64,000 nt of DNA, taken from assembly GCF_014529935.1 (NCBI RefSeq), contig NZ_JACVFC010000001.1, positions 124,001 to 188,000 of the forward strand, in the 5' to 3' direction. The position numbers were made by a program, and so were the translations under genes. This DNA comes from Chitinophaga qingshengii. Its GTDB lineage: Bacteria > Bacteroidota > Bacteroidia > Chitinophagales > Chitinophagaceae. Shown one piece after another: positions 39,624 through 50,300 of this stretch. Position 1 is the stretch's first letter. Each line of letters opens with the position of its first letter. The notes beneath the pieces are model-generated. The model was not told the origin of the DNA. It saw only the letters and a program-made list of their open reading frames with translations, and did no database searches.

Positions 39624-42600
39624 ATGGCCTTGAACATGAAAGCAGGAAAAAAAATCATCCGTGTGGCGCTGATATCGCTGGCAGCTTTACTGCTGCTGAC
39701 CGGCATTGCAGGCGGCGTTTTATACAGCCAGCAACAGCGTCTGACCCAAATGGCAGTTGATGAGCTGAACAAACAGTTTGCCGGGGAACTGGTACTGGGC
39801 AACAGCAGCATCTCCCCTTTCAGCAATTTTCCCTATGTATCTATCGCTTTGCACAACGTTCGTTTTTATGCCAACAAACGCATGGACAGTAAACCGTTGT
39901 ACGAGGTGGAGAAGCTATATGCCGGCTTCAGCCTGCCGGATATACTCCGGGGCCGCTACCAGGTACGCATTATCGTGGTAGCTAACGGGAACGTACATAT
40001 TGCACGTGCCGCCAATGGCGATGTAGACCTGATCAAGGCGCATGCCTTCAAGACGGATACCAGCTCCGCCGCCGTGGCCGACAGCGTAGAAGCGCTGACC
40101 CTCGACCTGAAAAAGGTAATCCTGAAAAATATTGACGTTACCTACCTGGACGCTGCTTCCGGCTGGAAAATCGTGTCCCATATTGATAAAATCAGGACAT
40201 CCTTTAAAATGGAAGGCGATCATATGGCGCTGGACCTGGATAGCAAACTGTCGTTCGATTTCACCAGTCCAACCGACAGCACCTTATTCCGCAACCGGAA
40301 AGTGGCCATGGTGCTGAAAGGAGACTATGACCTTGGCCAAAAGAAACTGTCCCTCTCTCCCAGCACCATCCGGCTGGAGAATGCCAGTCTCGCACTCGCC
40401 GGCAGCGCTGTGCTGGGTAAAGAAACAGACCTGGACCTGCAAGTCAGGGGAGACAGGCCCGACCTGAACCTGCTTTTCGCCCTCGTACCCAACGACATCG
40501 CCGCCATGCTGGAGAAATACCGCCGCGATGGCCGCATCTTTTTCGATGGCACCGTAAAAGGGAAAATCTCCAAAAATGAAATGCCTGCCATCCGCGTTAA
40601 TTTCGGTTGCGAAAACGTGTGGTTCCAGAATAAAAACATTGACCGGAAAGTCGACTCCCTGGGCTTCAAAGGATACTTTACCAACGGTGACGCCCATACG
40701 CTAAAAACAGCAGAACTGCATCTGCTCGGCATCAACGCCAAACCAGGACAGGGCGTTTTCAAAGGTAATTTTATTATGAAGGATTTCACCGATCCGCATG
40801 TCGTGATGCAGGTGTACTCCGAACTGGACCTGAAGTTCGTAGGCGAGTTCCTGGGTATCAAAGACCTGCAGCAGCTACAGGGGCAAATTGCCCTGAAAAT
40901 GGACTTCAAGGAGCTGGTAGACATCCATCTGCCGGAACAACAGCTGGCCAAACTGAAAGAGGGCGTACAGAGCGAGTTGACCGTGAGTAACCTGGAATTC
41001 CGTATTCCCAACTATCCCCTGCCGGTTCGTAAAATGAACCTGCATGCTCAAATCCGCAATGGTGGCCTGCTGCTGGACTCCGTAGCTTTTCGTATAGGCC
41101 ATTCCGATATAAAGGCAGCAGGTTCCATCAGCGACCTCCCGGCTATTTTCCACCAGCAGAAAAAGCCTATTGCCGTTACCTTCCGGGCCTCGAGTAACGC
41201 TATCCATCCCGGGGAACTGCTGCTGGCAGACTCCACCCACAAAGTGCTACGCCAGGAAGTAATTTCCGGTTTTAACATCGGGCTGGCTTTTGAAACATCC
41301 GTGCAGGAACTGCTGCATCCTGCCCCACTGCCGAAAGGCACTTTCAAACTGACCAACCTGGGCGCCGCTTTCAAAGAATATCCGCATGCCCTGCATGATT
41401 TCGGTGCAGACATCACCATCAATGATACCAGCCTGCTGGTACGTAATTTCACCGGGCATATCGACAGCAGCGGCTTTGCCTTTAAAGGCCGGCTCAATAA
41501 TTATCCGCTTTGGTTTACCAAAATCAAAAAAGGCCGGACAGAACTGGCGTTTGATCTGAAGTCAGACCGTATAGCCGTCAACGATCTGATTGGTCCCCGC
41601 GGGCGTAAATTCATCCCCCAGGGCTATTGGTACGAACAGGCCAGCAACCTCTGGTTACGCGCCAAACTGAACCTGCGTTACGACACCGTGTTCAAACGTG
41701 TAGACGCGCATATTGCCAACATCTCCGGCACCCTGAAACAACATCCTATTCAACTGGAGAATATTAAAGGGAGAATACGGTATGGCGCCAACAAATACCT
41801 GGTGGTAGACACGCTCACCGGCAAAATCGGCAGCAGTGACTTCGACATGAACGTGAAACTATACGCCGGGCCCGATCGCCAGGGTAAGGAGCGGAATAAC
41901 TTCTTCAGCTTTCATTCCAAATTCCTGAATGTGGATGAGCTGATGAACTACGACTTTACCGATCATACCGCGCAAACCGCTCCCACACAACCTACCACCG
42001 TTAGGCAGAACGACAGTCTGCATGCCGCCGGTTTCAACATCTTCAAAATACCTTTCAGCAATTTCGACGCGCAGGTCAATATTGGCAAGATACGCTACCA
42101 CCGCCTGTGGATGAAGGAAGTGCTGGCCAACGTGCATATGCAGAAAGACCAGCGCATCAAGGTAGATACCATTTCCGTGCGGATGGCAGGTGGACATATC
42201 GGTATGCGGGGCATACTCAACGCCTCCGATCCCGCGAAGCTCTATTTCCGCAGCGGTATCCGGCTCGATAGCGTAGACATGACCAAAATGCTGCTGAAGT
42301 TCGACAACTTCGGACAAGACATGGTACTCAATAAGAACCTGAAAGGAAAACTAAGCGGGCATATCAAAAGCCATGTGCGGTTACACCCCGACCTGACGCC
42401 GGTGCTGAGCGAAACCGCCGCCCAGATGGATATCGAAATAAACGACGGCGTGCTGATAGACTTTGGTCCCATGCAGGCCATGTCGTCCTATTTCAAGGAT
42501 AAAAACCTCCGTATGGTGCGTTTTGACACGTTGCGCAATAAACTCACGTTTAAAAACGGTACCCTGGAAATTCCCAATATGAATATTAATTCTTCCCTGG

Positions 42601-42851
42601 GGTATATAGAAGTATCGGGGAAGCAGTCACTGGACCTCCAGATGAGTTACCAGCTCCGTATCCCCATGCGGATGGTTACGCAGGTCGGTTTCCAGTCCCT
42701 TTTTGGCCGTAAACGCGAAGAAGTGGAGGCTGACCAGGTAGATGCTATTGAAAGCGTGGATAAGGGGAAAAAGGGCCGTTTTATGCATATCAGGATTTCC
42801 GGCACACCGGATAAATATCATATCGGGTTGGGTAAGGCGAAGAATATTTAA
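39624..42851 (+). CDS. AsmA-family large membrane-anchored protein
   Basis: A 1075-residue protein with an N-terminal membrane anchor (about 8-30; KKIIRVALISLAALLLLTGIAG) and a long periplasmic beta-rich body typical of AsmA/TamB-like lipid-transport or outer-membrane biogenesis proteins (repeated short beta-strands such as NVRFYANKRMDS, VDLIKAHAF; a C-terminal GTLEIPNMNINSSLGYIEVSGKQSLDLQMSYQLRIPM). The start is ATG 39624 or 39636. In other bacteria these bridge the inner and outer membranes to move phospholipids; whether this one does so is inference. It stands alone and ends at a bidirectional terminator. Confidence 0.85.
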   Translation: MALNMKAGKKIIRVALISLAALLLLTGIAGGVLYSQQQRLTQMAVDELNKQFAGELVLGNSSISPFSNFPYVSIALHNVRFYANKRMDSKPLYEVEKLYAGFSLPDILRGRYQVRIIVVANGNVHIARAANGDVDLIKAHAFKTDTSSAAVADSVEALTLDLKKVILKNIDVTYLDAASGWKIVSHIDKIRTSFKMEGDHMALDLDSKLSFDFTSPTDSTLFRNRKVAMVLKGDYDLGQKKLSLSPSTIRLENASLALAGSAVLGKETDLDLQVRGDRPDLNLLFALVPNDIAAMLEKYRRDGRIFFDGTVKGKISKNEMPAIRVNFGCENVWFQNKNIDRKVDSLGFKGYFTNGDAHTLKTAELHLLGINAKPGQGVFKGNFIMKDFTDPHVVMQVYSELDLKFVGEFLGIKDLQQLQGQIALKMDFKELVDIHLPEQQLAKLKEGVQSELTVSNLEFRIPNYPLPVRKMNLHAQIRNGGLLLDSVAFRIGHSDIKAAGSISDLPAIFHQQKKPIAVTFRASSNAIHPGELLLADSTHKVLRQEVISGFNIGLAFETSVQELLHPAPLPKGTFKLTNLGAAFKEYPHALHDFGADITINDTSLLVRNFTGHIDSSGFAFKGRLNNYPLWFTKIKKGRTELAFDLKSDRIAVNDLIGPRGRKFIPQGYWYEQASNLWLRAKLNLRYDTVFKRVDAHIANISGTLKQHPIQLENIKGRIRYGANKYLVVDTLTGKIGSSDFDMNVKLYAGPDRQGKERNNFFSFHSKFLNVDELMNYDFTDHTAQTAPTQPTTVRQNDSLHAAGFNIFKIPFSNFDAQVNIGKIRYHRLWMKEVLANVHMQKDQRIKVDTISVRMAGGHIGMRGILNASDPAKLYFRSGIRLDSVDMTKMLLKFDNFGQDMVLNKNLKGKLSGHIKSHVRLHPDLTPVLSETAAQMDIEINDGVLIDFGPMQAMSSYFKDKNLRMVRFDTLRNKLTFKNGTLEIPNMNINSSLGYIEVSGKQSLDLQMSYQLRIPMRMVTQVGFQSLFGRKREEVEADQVDAIESVDKGKKGRFMHIRISGTPDKYHIGLGKAKNI

Positions 42852-42893
42852 AAAAACAGCGGCCGTCTCTTGTTGAGACGGCCGCTGTTTTTT
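42851..42893. terminator. Bidirectional terminator between AsmA-like and propeller/cytochrome genes
   Basis: A perfect 19-bp stem (42851-42869 with 42875-42893) with loop TTGTT; A-run on the left and T-run on the right serve both convergent genes. Confidence 0.95.
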
Positions 42894-42909
42894 AGATTGA
42901 TGATGATTG

Positions 42910-45510
42910 TTATTTCTTTTGTTTCTCCAGGAAACTCACCAGCGACGCAAACTCCTCAAAAGACAGTGCATTCGCAAGACCTTCCGGCATCATAGACGTT
43001 TTCATTTCCTTACGGGAGAGGATATCCGCTGTATTAACCGTATATACCGATCCTGTAATATCTCTCAGCACCACTTTAGCGGCCGTTTCTTCCGTCACAA
43101 ATCCCATGTAGGTCTTATTTCCTTTTGCGGTGATGGTCACCGTCGCAAATCCCTGGGAAATAGAGGCATTGGGTTTAAGGATGGATTCAGCGATCCGTTC
43201 GCGGTTCATGATGGAACCGATTTGACCCATAAAGGGGCCTTTCATCTTTTCGGCCCTGGTAAGGCTATGACAGGCATTACATCCCTGGTTGGCGAACAAA
43301 ATTTTTCCTTTGGCAGGATCGCCTTTGATTTGTTTTACCGCCAGCAGTACGTCTTCAATAGAGGTTTTACCTACCTGTCCTTTTTTGCTTTTTATTTTTT
43401 CCAGGTCGACTTTGGGTTCTTTCGCCGCCACAGGCTCTTCTTTTTTGATCGGTGCAAAAGCAGCGATACCCATTCTGTGACGTGCATCCAGCTCCCTGAA
43501 ATTATCCATACGGGCCGGGACTTTCAGCGCTTCCTTCTTCAGGAATTTTTCGATCTGCGGAGAGCCTGCCCACAGTACCGCTTTGTAATACGGACCGTGT
43601 GAATCCGGCCGGGTTCCCCACCACCAGGAAGCGTCGTAGTCCGCTTCTTTTTTATACAGGCGTGCTAAGGTAGTCAGGATTTGCTTTTTCAGTTTCTGAT
43701 CTTTTGAACGCTGATAAGCCCCTATCAGGCCATTCACCACCTTTTCCTCGTGCATATAACGCATGGCCCATAAGGCGAGCGGCGCATGGGAACCGTTGAG
43801 CGCGGCCACCACAGCATCTACAGCATGCAGCTCCAGTAACGCACGCACCGCCAGATGTGGCAATACAATAGCGGCATTAGGCGTGGCATGAGGTCCTTCC
43901 ACGTCTTTCACCGGCGCTGTAAAAGAAGCGGGTACTTTTGTCTGTAATAAAGCGGTAGCAGCATCGGTGCGGCCTAAACGGCCCAAGCCTACTATGGCAG
44001 CCGCCTGCACGCGGGGGGAAGGGTCTTTCAGTCCGTCGAGGAAAGGTTGTTCCGGAACGGCGGCTATGATGCCTTTGCGATCTGCCAGGGCTCTCAGTGC
44101 GTGCTCCCGCATGGCAGCGTCTTTCGTCAGTTCTACCAATGCGGCAATACCGTCTTTTCCGGCAGCCTGCGCATAGGTGTAGAGACCAGCTACGCGGGCA
44201 TATAACGGTAACTGCGCATCAGATGCGATTTTCAGCGCCGCGGCTGTTCCTTCCTGACCGCCCCGCTGCAACAGCATCTGCGAAGCATTTAAGCGGGCCA
44301 CCGCACCGGGGGATTTCAGTAAATCTACCAGTTCACTTACCGAGGCTTTGTTTAGGTCGGGGAAAGCTTTGTAGGTCCAGTTATTGGGTACTGCCCGCAC
44401 TACAAACCCGATGGTATCGCTACCGGAATAACCGGCGCCATCCCATGCGGAGAGGTATAGCCTGCCGGAGCCGTCCACATCGAGGTCAGTAATCTGGGGT
44501 AAGGGAATAAAGTCTTCTTCTTTTTGTGTGAACGTCGGGCCATCGGGCGTTACGCGGTGAATATACAGCATACTCCTACCCCAGTCCGCCATCATGGGAA
44601 CATCCGTATATTTCGCCGGCCAGCCAGGTTCGGACATATACAGCGCACCCGTACCGGAACCGCCGCCGAGATCGGCCAGCGCCGGTATTATTTCATCCGT
44701 GAAATGCTGGAACAATACCGGGTAACCGTATTCCCCCGATTGGATATGATGAGAGAAACGAACGTTCCATCCGCCGCCATCATTGGTATTTTCCCGGGTG
44801 AAGACGTTCATATAGGGATCGATGGCCACATCGTATACGTTGCGTGTACCATGTGTGAACACTTCCATTTCAGTGCCATCAGGGCGTACCCTCACAATTC
44901 CTCCACCCAGCATCGTCAATTTTTTACCGGAGCGGTCGGTGGCATCATGAAAGCCAAAATCGCCTACGGCAATATATATCCAGCCATCGATACCCATCCG
45001 GATACCGTTGGTAGCGTGATCGGTACCTCTTTCCTGGATGTATTTGCTGTTGCTGAGATGCTCTATCAGTGGCTGAGGCGGCCCATCGGCTTTGCCGTCC
45101 CCGTCTTTGTCTTCAAAAACCACCAGGGCCATGCCGGTGGCTTTACCTGTTTCTTTAGAAAAGGTAGTATGCAATACAAAGACCTGGTTGCCCATTACGA
45201 TGATACCCCGGGGATTGTCTACCTCGGCGAACTTAGTATGACGATCCATCTTACCGTCGTTGTCCTGGTCTATCAGTTTAAGGATGCTGCCTTTACCAGG
45301 CGCTCTTCCTAAGGAGCCTTCCCTATCAACGCCCACAAATACCTCACCGGTGGGCGCTACAGCCAGACAAGCAGGGCTGGGTGTGACAGAAGGACCTGAA
45401 AATCGTGTGATGTTTAGTTCAGGGGGTGTGGTTTGTGCATGTCCTGCAATCGGGTTCACTGTGATAAGCGCTGTCAGCGAACAGGCCAGCGCTACTGGAA
45501 GTTTGATCAT
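42910..45510 (-). CDS. Secreted beta-propeller/HEAT-repeat/cytochrome c protein (PQQ-dehydrogenase-like)
   Basis: A large exported protein, 866 residues. Signal peptide MIKLPVALACSLTALITVNPIAGHAQ. Residues about 35-395 form a beta-propeller like soluble glucose/sorbosone dehydrogenases (NPRGIIVMGNQVFVLHTT, GGGIVRVRPDGTEMEVFTHGTRNVYDVAIDP), with calcium-like loops DQDNDGKMD and DKDGDGKAD. Residues about 400-640 are HEAT-like repeats. Near 740 a c-type haem motif occurs (GCNACH) in a domain that ends LSFEEFASLVSFLEKQKK. This layout matches the membrane-bound dehydrogenase/haem-binding proteins abundant in Planctomycetes and Bacteroidota. It probably oxidises a sugar or alcohol in the periplasm. 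It lies downstream of SusCD pair 2 after a terminator. Confidence 0.85.
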   Translation of the reverse strand: MIKLPVALACSLTALITVNPIAGHAQTTPPELNITRFSGPSVTPSPACLAVAPTGEVFVGVDREGSLGRAPGKGSILKLIDQDNDGKMDRHTKFAEVDNPRGIIVMGNQVFVLHTTFSKETGKATGMALVVFEDKDGDGKADGPPQPLIEHLSNSKYIQERGTDHATNGIRMGIDGWIYIAVGDFGFHDATDRSGKKLTMLGGGIVRVRPDGTEMEVFTHGTRNVYDVAIDPYMNVFTRENTNDGGGWNVRFSHHIQSGEYGYPVLFQHFTDEIIPALADLGGGSGTGALYMSEPGWPAKYTDVPMMADWGRSMLYIHRVTPDGPTFTQKEEDFIPLPQITDLDVDGSGRLYLSAWDGAGYSGSDTIGFVVRAVPNNWTYKAFPDLNKASVSELVDLLKSPGAVARLNASQMLLQRGGQEGTAAALKIASDAQLPLYARVAGLYTYAQAAGKDGIAALVELTKDAAMREHALRALADRKGIIAAVPEQPFLDGLKDPSPRVQAAAIVGLGRLGRTDAATALLQTKVPASFTAPVKDVEGPHATPNAAIVLPHLAVRALLELHAVDAVVAALNGSHAPLALWAMRYMHEEKVVNGLIGAYQRSKDQKLKKQILTTLARLYKKEADYDASWWWGTRPDSHGPYYKAVLWAGSPQIEKFLKKEALKVPARMDNFRELDARHRMGIAAFAPIKKEEPVAAKEPKVDLEKIKSKKGQVGKTSIEDVLLAVKQIKGDPAKGKILFANQGCNACHSLTRAEKMKGPFMGQIGSIMNRERIAESILKPNASISQGFATVTITAKGNKTYMGFVTEETAAKVVLRDITGSVYTVNTADILSRKEMKTSMMPEGLANALSFEEFASLVSFLEKQKK

Positions 45511-45616
45511 TATAAACGGCTTGTTTGATATCGTGGAAATAGCTGATCAAGATATAAAAAATTAATTGTTGTCCATAAAATTATTGCAGTCAGGAAAAGA
45601 AAATTGGTTTATTGGT

Positions 45617-45663
45617 AAAAAGCAGCGCGTGTCTCCTTTACAAAGAGACACGCGCTGCTTTTT
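45617..45663 (-). terminator. Terminator after second susD
   Basis: A perfect 19-bp stem (45617-45635 with 45645-45663) with a 9-base loop; the A-run at its left end gives a U-run in the minus-strand transcript. Confidence 0.93.
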
Positions 45664-45675
45664 ACATTTTACCTG

Positions 45676-47325
45676 TTAGTAACCCGGGTTGCGGATCAGT
45701 TTAGGATTCAGTGCCAGTTCTATTTCCGGGATCGGGAATATACGGCGGAACAGATCATTATCTTTTTGTTTGAAGCCCCATTGGCCTTCGAATTTACCGA
45801 AGCGGATCAGGTCATTTCTTCTCCATCCTTCCCAGGCAAATTCGCGTGCACGTTCTACCAGCAGGTCATCGAGGGTAATGCCGGCAGCAGGGGTAGTGCC
45901 AGCACGGGTGCGGATTTTAGTCACCAGTACATCGGCGGTTTGCAGTTCCCCTTTAACCGTGGTAGGTGCAGCCCCCCGGAGGATGGCCTCCGCTTTCATC
46001 ATCAGCACATCAGAGAGACGGAATACCGGCATATCGGTGTTCTGGAAACGGGTAGACGTGTTGAGGTTTTTATCGGGATAAAATTTGATGGAGCGGGCTC
46101 CTTTGAGCTGGCCGAGCAAGTCGTTACCCACATCCAGTTTGCCTTCACCGCCGGGTTTGAGTTTCATTTCCGGTGTGATGGTCACCCACCAGTCGATAGG
46201 CGTGTCAGGTCCCTGATAGGAAGCATCCAATGTTTTGGTACTGGTGCGAAACATATTTGGTGTGCCATCTTTATTGGTTTGCTTGCCTGCCAGCCAGGTA
46301 CCATTACGTACATCATTGGGCAGGTTGAAGAAAGCGTAGAAATCGGCGATGGTGCTGAGCGCCACACTGGGACCGAAAGCCTCCGGCAGGTCAAACTTCG
46401 CTTTCAGCAAAGGATGCAGGCAGAAACGGGTGAAGTGGCAGCCAGGAATCAGGTTAGCATCGTAAGGAATAGCGAAGATGGTTTCCTTTATTTGCGGACC
46501 GTTATCCGGTTTGAAGATGGAGGTGTAATCCGCATCCATGGAGTAAGGCCCGTTGATGAGTATACTATCTGCCATGGCTACCGCGTCCGCATAACGGGGG
46601 GTGCCCGTATAGTATTCCGCGTTGAGATACATTTTTTCCAACAGCGAGAAGGCCATCCATTTAGTGGCGCGGCCGTAGGTAGAGCCGTCTACTTTCGTAG
46701 GAAGATCCGGCAATGCCGATTTCAGCGAGCTTTCGATGAAAGCAAAAACTTCCTTACGCGGTTTGGTTTCCGGCAGCGAAGCTACCGGGTACGCATCTAC
46801 GATGGGAATATTGCCGAAGGAGTCCATCATAAAAAAGTAGAACAGGGAGCGCATAGCTTTCAGTTCAGCCACGGCCGTATTCCGGGTAGTGCCTTCCGGC
46901 AGTCCTTTAGCAAGGTTTAGCGCATTGTTGGCAATATTGATACCACCAAAACCCCATTGCCAGGAGCTGATCACAAAAGGCAGGTTACCCGTCCAGGTAT
47001 GCAGGTGCAGGAAACGGTATTTACCACCGTCGTCGTAGTTACCGTCACGGGCCGGGATGATAGCCTCATCGGTACTCAGTTCCTGCAGCATCCAGTAATC
47101 TACGGCGTAGCTGAAGCCGGTACCATTCATAAAATAGGTAGCATCGCCGGATTTGGAGTTGGCCAGCTGGGCATATACCGCGCCGACAGCGGCCGCATAG
47201 GAAGCGCTGTTGGTGGGAAAGTTACCGGGCGTATAACGGGATTCCACGTCCACATCCAGTTTACGGCATCCGGACAGGGCCACCGCCGCTGCCAGGGCTA
47301 TATTCAGAAATTTATGCAGTTTCAT
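45676..47325 (-). CDS. SusD/RagB-family outer-membrane lipoprotein (pair 2)
   Basis: Surface substrate-binding lipoprotein, 549 residues from the ATG at 47325 (MKLHKFLNIALAAAVALSGC, lipobox at the end); M1 and M7 of a longer frame (47349, 47331) are alternatives. RagB features: AVAELKAMRSLFYFFMMDSFGNIPIVDAY, TKWMAFSLLEKMYLNAEYYTGTPRYADAVAMADSIL, RLSDVLMMKAEAILRGA and the C-terminal EFAWEGWRRNDLIRFGKFEG. The longer start would place it 3 bases before the end of susC2. Substrate unknown. Its operon ends at the strong terminator 45617-45663. Confidence 0.93.
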   Translation of the reverse strand: MKLHKFLNIALAAAVALSGCRKLDVDVESRYTPGNFPTNSASYAAAVGAVYAQLANSKSGDATYFMNGTGFSYAVDYWMLQELSTDEAIIPARDGNYDDGGKYRFLHLHTWTGNLPFVISSWQWGFGGINIANNALNLAKGLPEGTTRNTAVAELKAMRSLFYFFMMDSFGNIPIVDAYPVASLPETKPRKEVFAFIESSLKSALPDLPTKVDGSTYGRATKWMAFSLLEKMYLNAEYYTGTPRYADAVAMADSILINGPYSMDADYTSIFKPDNGPQIKETIFAIPYDANLIPGCHFTRFCLHPLLKAKFDLPEAFGPSVALSTIADFYAFFNLPNDVRNGTWLAGKQTNKDGTPNMFRTSTKTLDASYQGPDTPIDWWVTITPEMKLKPGGEGKLDVGNDLLGQLKGARSIKFYPDKNLNTSTRFQNTDMPVFRLSDVLMMKAEAILRGAAPTTVKGELQTADVLVTKIRTRAGTTPAAGITLDDLLVERAREFAWEGWRRNDLIRFGKFEGQWGFKQKDNDLFRRIFPIPEIELALNPKLIRNPGY

Positions 47326-47351
47326 ATTCATCAGTAGCTTAACGTTCATAA

Positions 47352-50300
47352 TTAAAATGTAGCATTCACACCGAAGATGAATGACCGTGTTTTCGGATAG
47401 TAGTTACGTACGTCGATACCCGGAGTAAGGCCGCCCAGGTCGATTTCCGGATCAATACCGCGGTAATTGGTAATAGTGAACACGTTGTTCACGTTACCGT
47501 ATACACGAATCGCACTGATGTACTGGCTCTTCGTTTTGATGGTGTACCCCAGGGTGAGGTTATCCATACGCAGGTAGGAGCCATTTTCCAGGAAGCGGTC
47601 GGAGATGAGGAAAGAGTTTTTATCGTTGTAGGACTCTCCCATGGTGAACTTCGCGATGTTGGTCATTTTAGCGTCGGTGGGCGTGTTGACTGCTGCCAGC
47701 GTAGCGTTCAGGATTTTATTGCCGGATACGCCGCGGATGAAAATAGTCAGGTCGAACCCTTTGTACAGGAAGGTATTGCTCCATCCGTAGCTGATTTTAG
47801 GCTGTGCGGAGCCGGCCACCATCAGATCGGCAGTGCTGGGCGATGTGGTGACAGTGCCATCCGCCTTTTGGTAAGTGGAGATACCGTCTTTATCCTTGCC
47901 GAGGTAATGGAACAGGGTGAAAGTACCGATGGGCTGACCTTCCAGTACTTTCTGGCTCCAGTTGCCGGATTGGCCTTTACCACCGAGGATAGCCGTGGGA
48001 ATATCCTTGAGGGTGAACTGGCTATTGGCCAGAGAGCTGATTTTATTGGTATTGTGGGAAGCGTTGACCGTTGTTTTCCAGGTAAAGTTCTTACCCCTGA
48101 TAACATCCGCGTTCAACACGACTTCTATCCCTTTGTTGCTCACTTTTCCTACGTTGGCCAGCAAGGTGGTGGCGATGTATTGGGTAGTAGCTACCGGGTA
48201 GTTCCAGATGAGGTCGGAAGTTTGTTTATCGTAGTAGTCGATAGCGCCACTCAGTCTGCCTTTCAGCAGGGTAAAGTCTACGCCTGCATTGAACATAGCG
48301 GTACGTTCCCATTTCAGGTCGGGGTTGGCGTTTTGAACCGGGGCGATGGCGTTGATCAGCTGACCGTTATCATAGTAGCGGCCAACGGTGCTGTATTGCA
48401 GTTGAGCCGTGAGCGGATCGAATCCGAGCGAGTTACCGGAGATACCGTAGCTGACGCGGAGTTTCAGGTCGTCCAGGGCACGTACCGTTTTCAGGAAGTT
48501 TTCCTGGCTTAAGCGCCAGCCCAGTGAGGCAGCCGGGAAGTAGCCCCAGCGGTTGTTTTTACCGAAAGCAGAAGAGCCGTCATTACGCAGGGAAGCCTGT
48601 ACATAGTATTTATCCGCGTATTGATAGTTGATCCTGCCGTAGTAAGAAATGAGACGCAGCGTGGTGAGCGTGGTTTGTGCGCTGTTATCGAACACGATGG
48701 TTCCTGCAGGCGGATTGCTGAGTGCCAGGTTGTTCCAGGAAAGCGCATCGCTGCCGAAGCCCTGGGTAGTGACGCCGAAGCCGTCGCCGCTGCGGTCTTC
48801 CTGCCAGGAGTACCCTGCCAGCACTTTAAAGTTGTGTTTTCCGACCGTTTTATCGTAGTTAAAATACGACTCGATGATATTGCGTGTATTCGTCCACGAT
48901 ATACGGTTGGCTTTACCGCCGTTACCTTTAGCCAGTACGGAAAGGCTGTTATAGTATACGTTGCGGTTGAATTGTTCGCGTTGGGTGGTGAGGCTGGCCG
49001 TATAGGTAAGACCGGGCAGGATCTTCACTTCCGCCAGGCCGGTAGCCAGGAAGCGGGAAGATTTGGTTTGGTCTTTATTGTTGACGATCAGTGCCACGGG
49101 GTTGTTACTGCCCCTGATGTTGCCGGCATAGTCTTCCGTGAAACTGCCATCGGGGCGTGTAACCGATACCGTTGGCAGGTAGTTCAGCATGTTATACAAT
49201 ACCGCATCCGGCACATTGTTTTGTGTGGTGGATGTATTGAATACGGAGAAATCCAGGCGGAGGCGATCATTAAACGCTCGTTGCCCTACGTTGGCGCGTA
49301 TACTTAAACGGTCGAGCGAAGAGCCTTTGATGATACCGGGATTGTTGAGGTAATTGACGCTGAAGCCGTAGTTGGTGGCTTTGGAGCCACCCATCACAGA
49401 CAAGTTGTGGTTCTGTGATACGCCGGTGCGTTGTACTTCTTTTTGCCAGTCGGTATTGACCAGTTGTTGTGTACCGGGAATCGTATCGTTGTTAGCCGGG
49501 GCCAGTACCTGTCCGTTGTCGGACAGGTATTTCCGGAGTTCGTCGCCGGTCAGTACTTCCAGGCGTTTGGCTACTGTTTCCACGCCTACATACGCGTTGT
49601 AGGCTATACGAAGCTGATCTGTTTTAGGGCGGCGGGTGGTAATCATGATCACCCCGTTGGCCGCCCTGGCGCCGTATATAGCGGTAGATGCACCATCCTT
49701 CAGTACGTCGATGGTCGCGATATCATCCGGGGCAACCAGGTCTATCGGAGCGCCGGGTACGCCGTCAATTACATAAAACGGTTCCTGCGCGCCGGAACGT
49801 AAGGTAGAGGGGCCTCTCAGTATCACCGTTGGATTTTGGTTAGGATTCCCGCTTTTAGTGACAGTCAGGCCGGGTACTTTACCCTGCAGCAGCATAGAAG
49901 GGCTGCTGATAACGCCCTGGGTAAACTCTCCTGCGCTCACCGAGGAGATAGCGCCCACCACATTTTTTTTGCTGGTTTTACCATAACCGGTGATGACTAC
50001 ATCGTTGAGTTGGCGCAGCTGGGGAGAGAGAGATACATGCAATGTGTGTTGTCCGCCGACGGCGACATCTTTGCTGTCGTATCCCAGGAACGCGATGTGC
50101 AGCGTAGCATTGGGACTACTTACCTCCAGTTTGTACAGACCGTCAACGTCCGTTACAATACCTGTTTTGGTACCTGCTTCAGACACGCTTACACCGGGAA
50201 GCGGTTGTTTTTTTTCGTCGGTGATTTTACCCTGAATGCTGAATTTTGCCTGGGCGTGTGCATCGTGTGACAGGAGGCCGATGCAGATGGCCATGCACGT

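Noticed and set aside
45766..46920. 384-codon plus-strand ORF opposite susD2
   Set aside because: The longest antisense frame, but the minus strand encodes a complete SusD with lipobox; the antisense has no motif.
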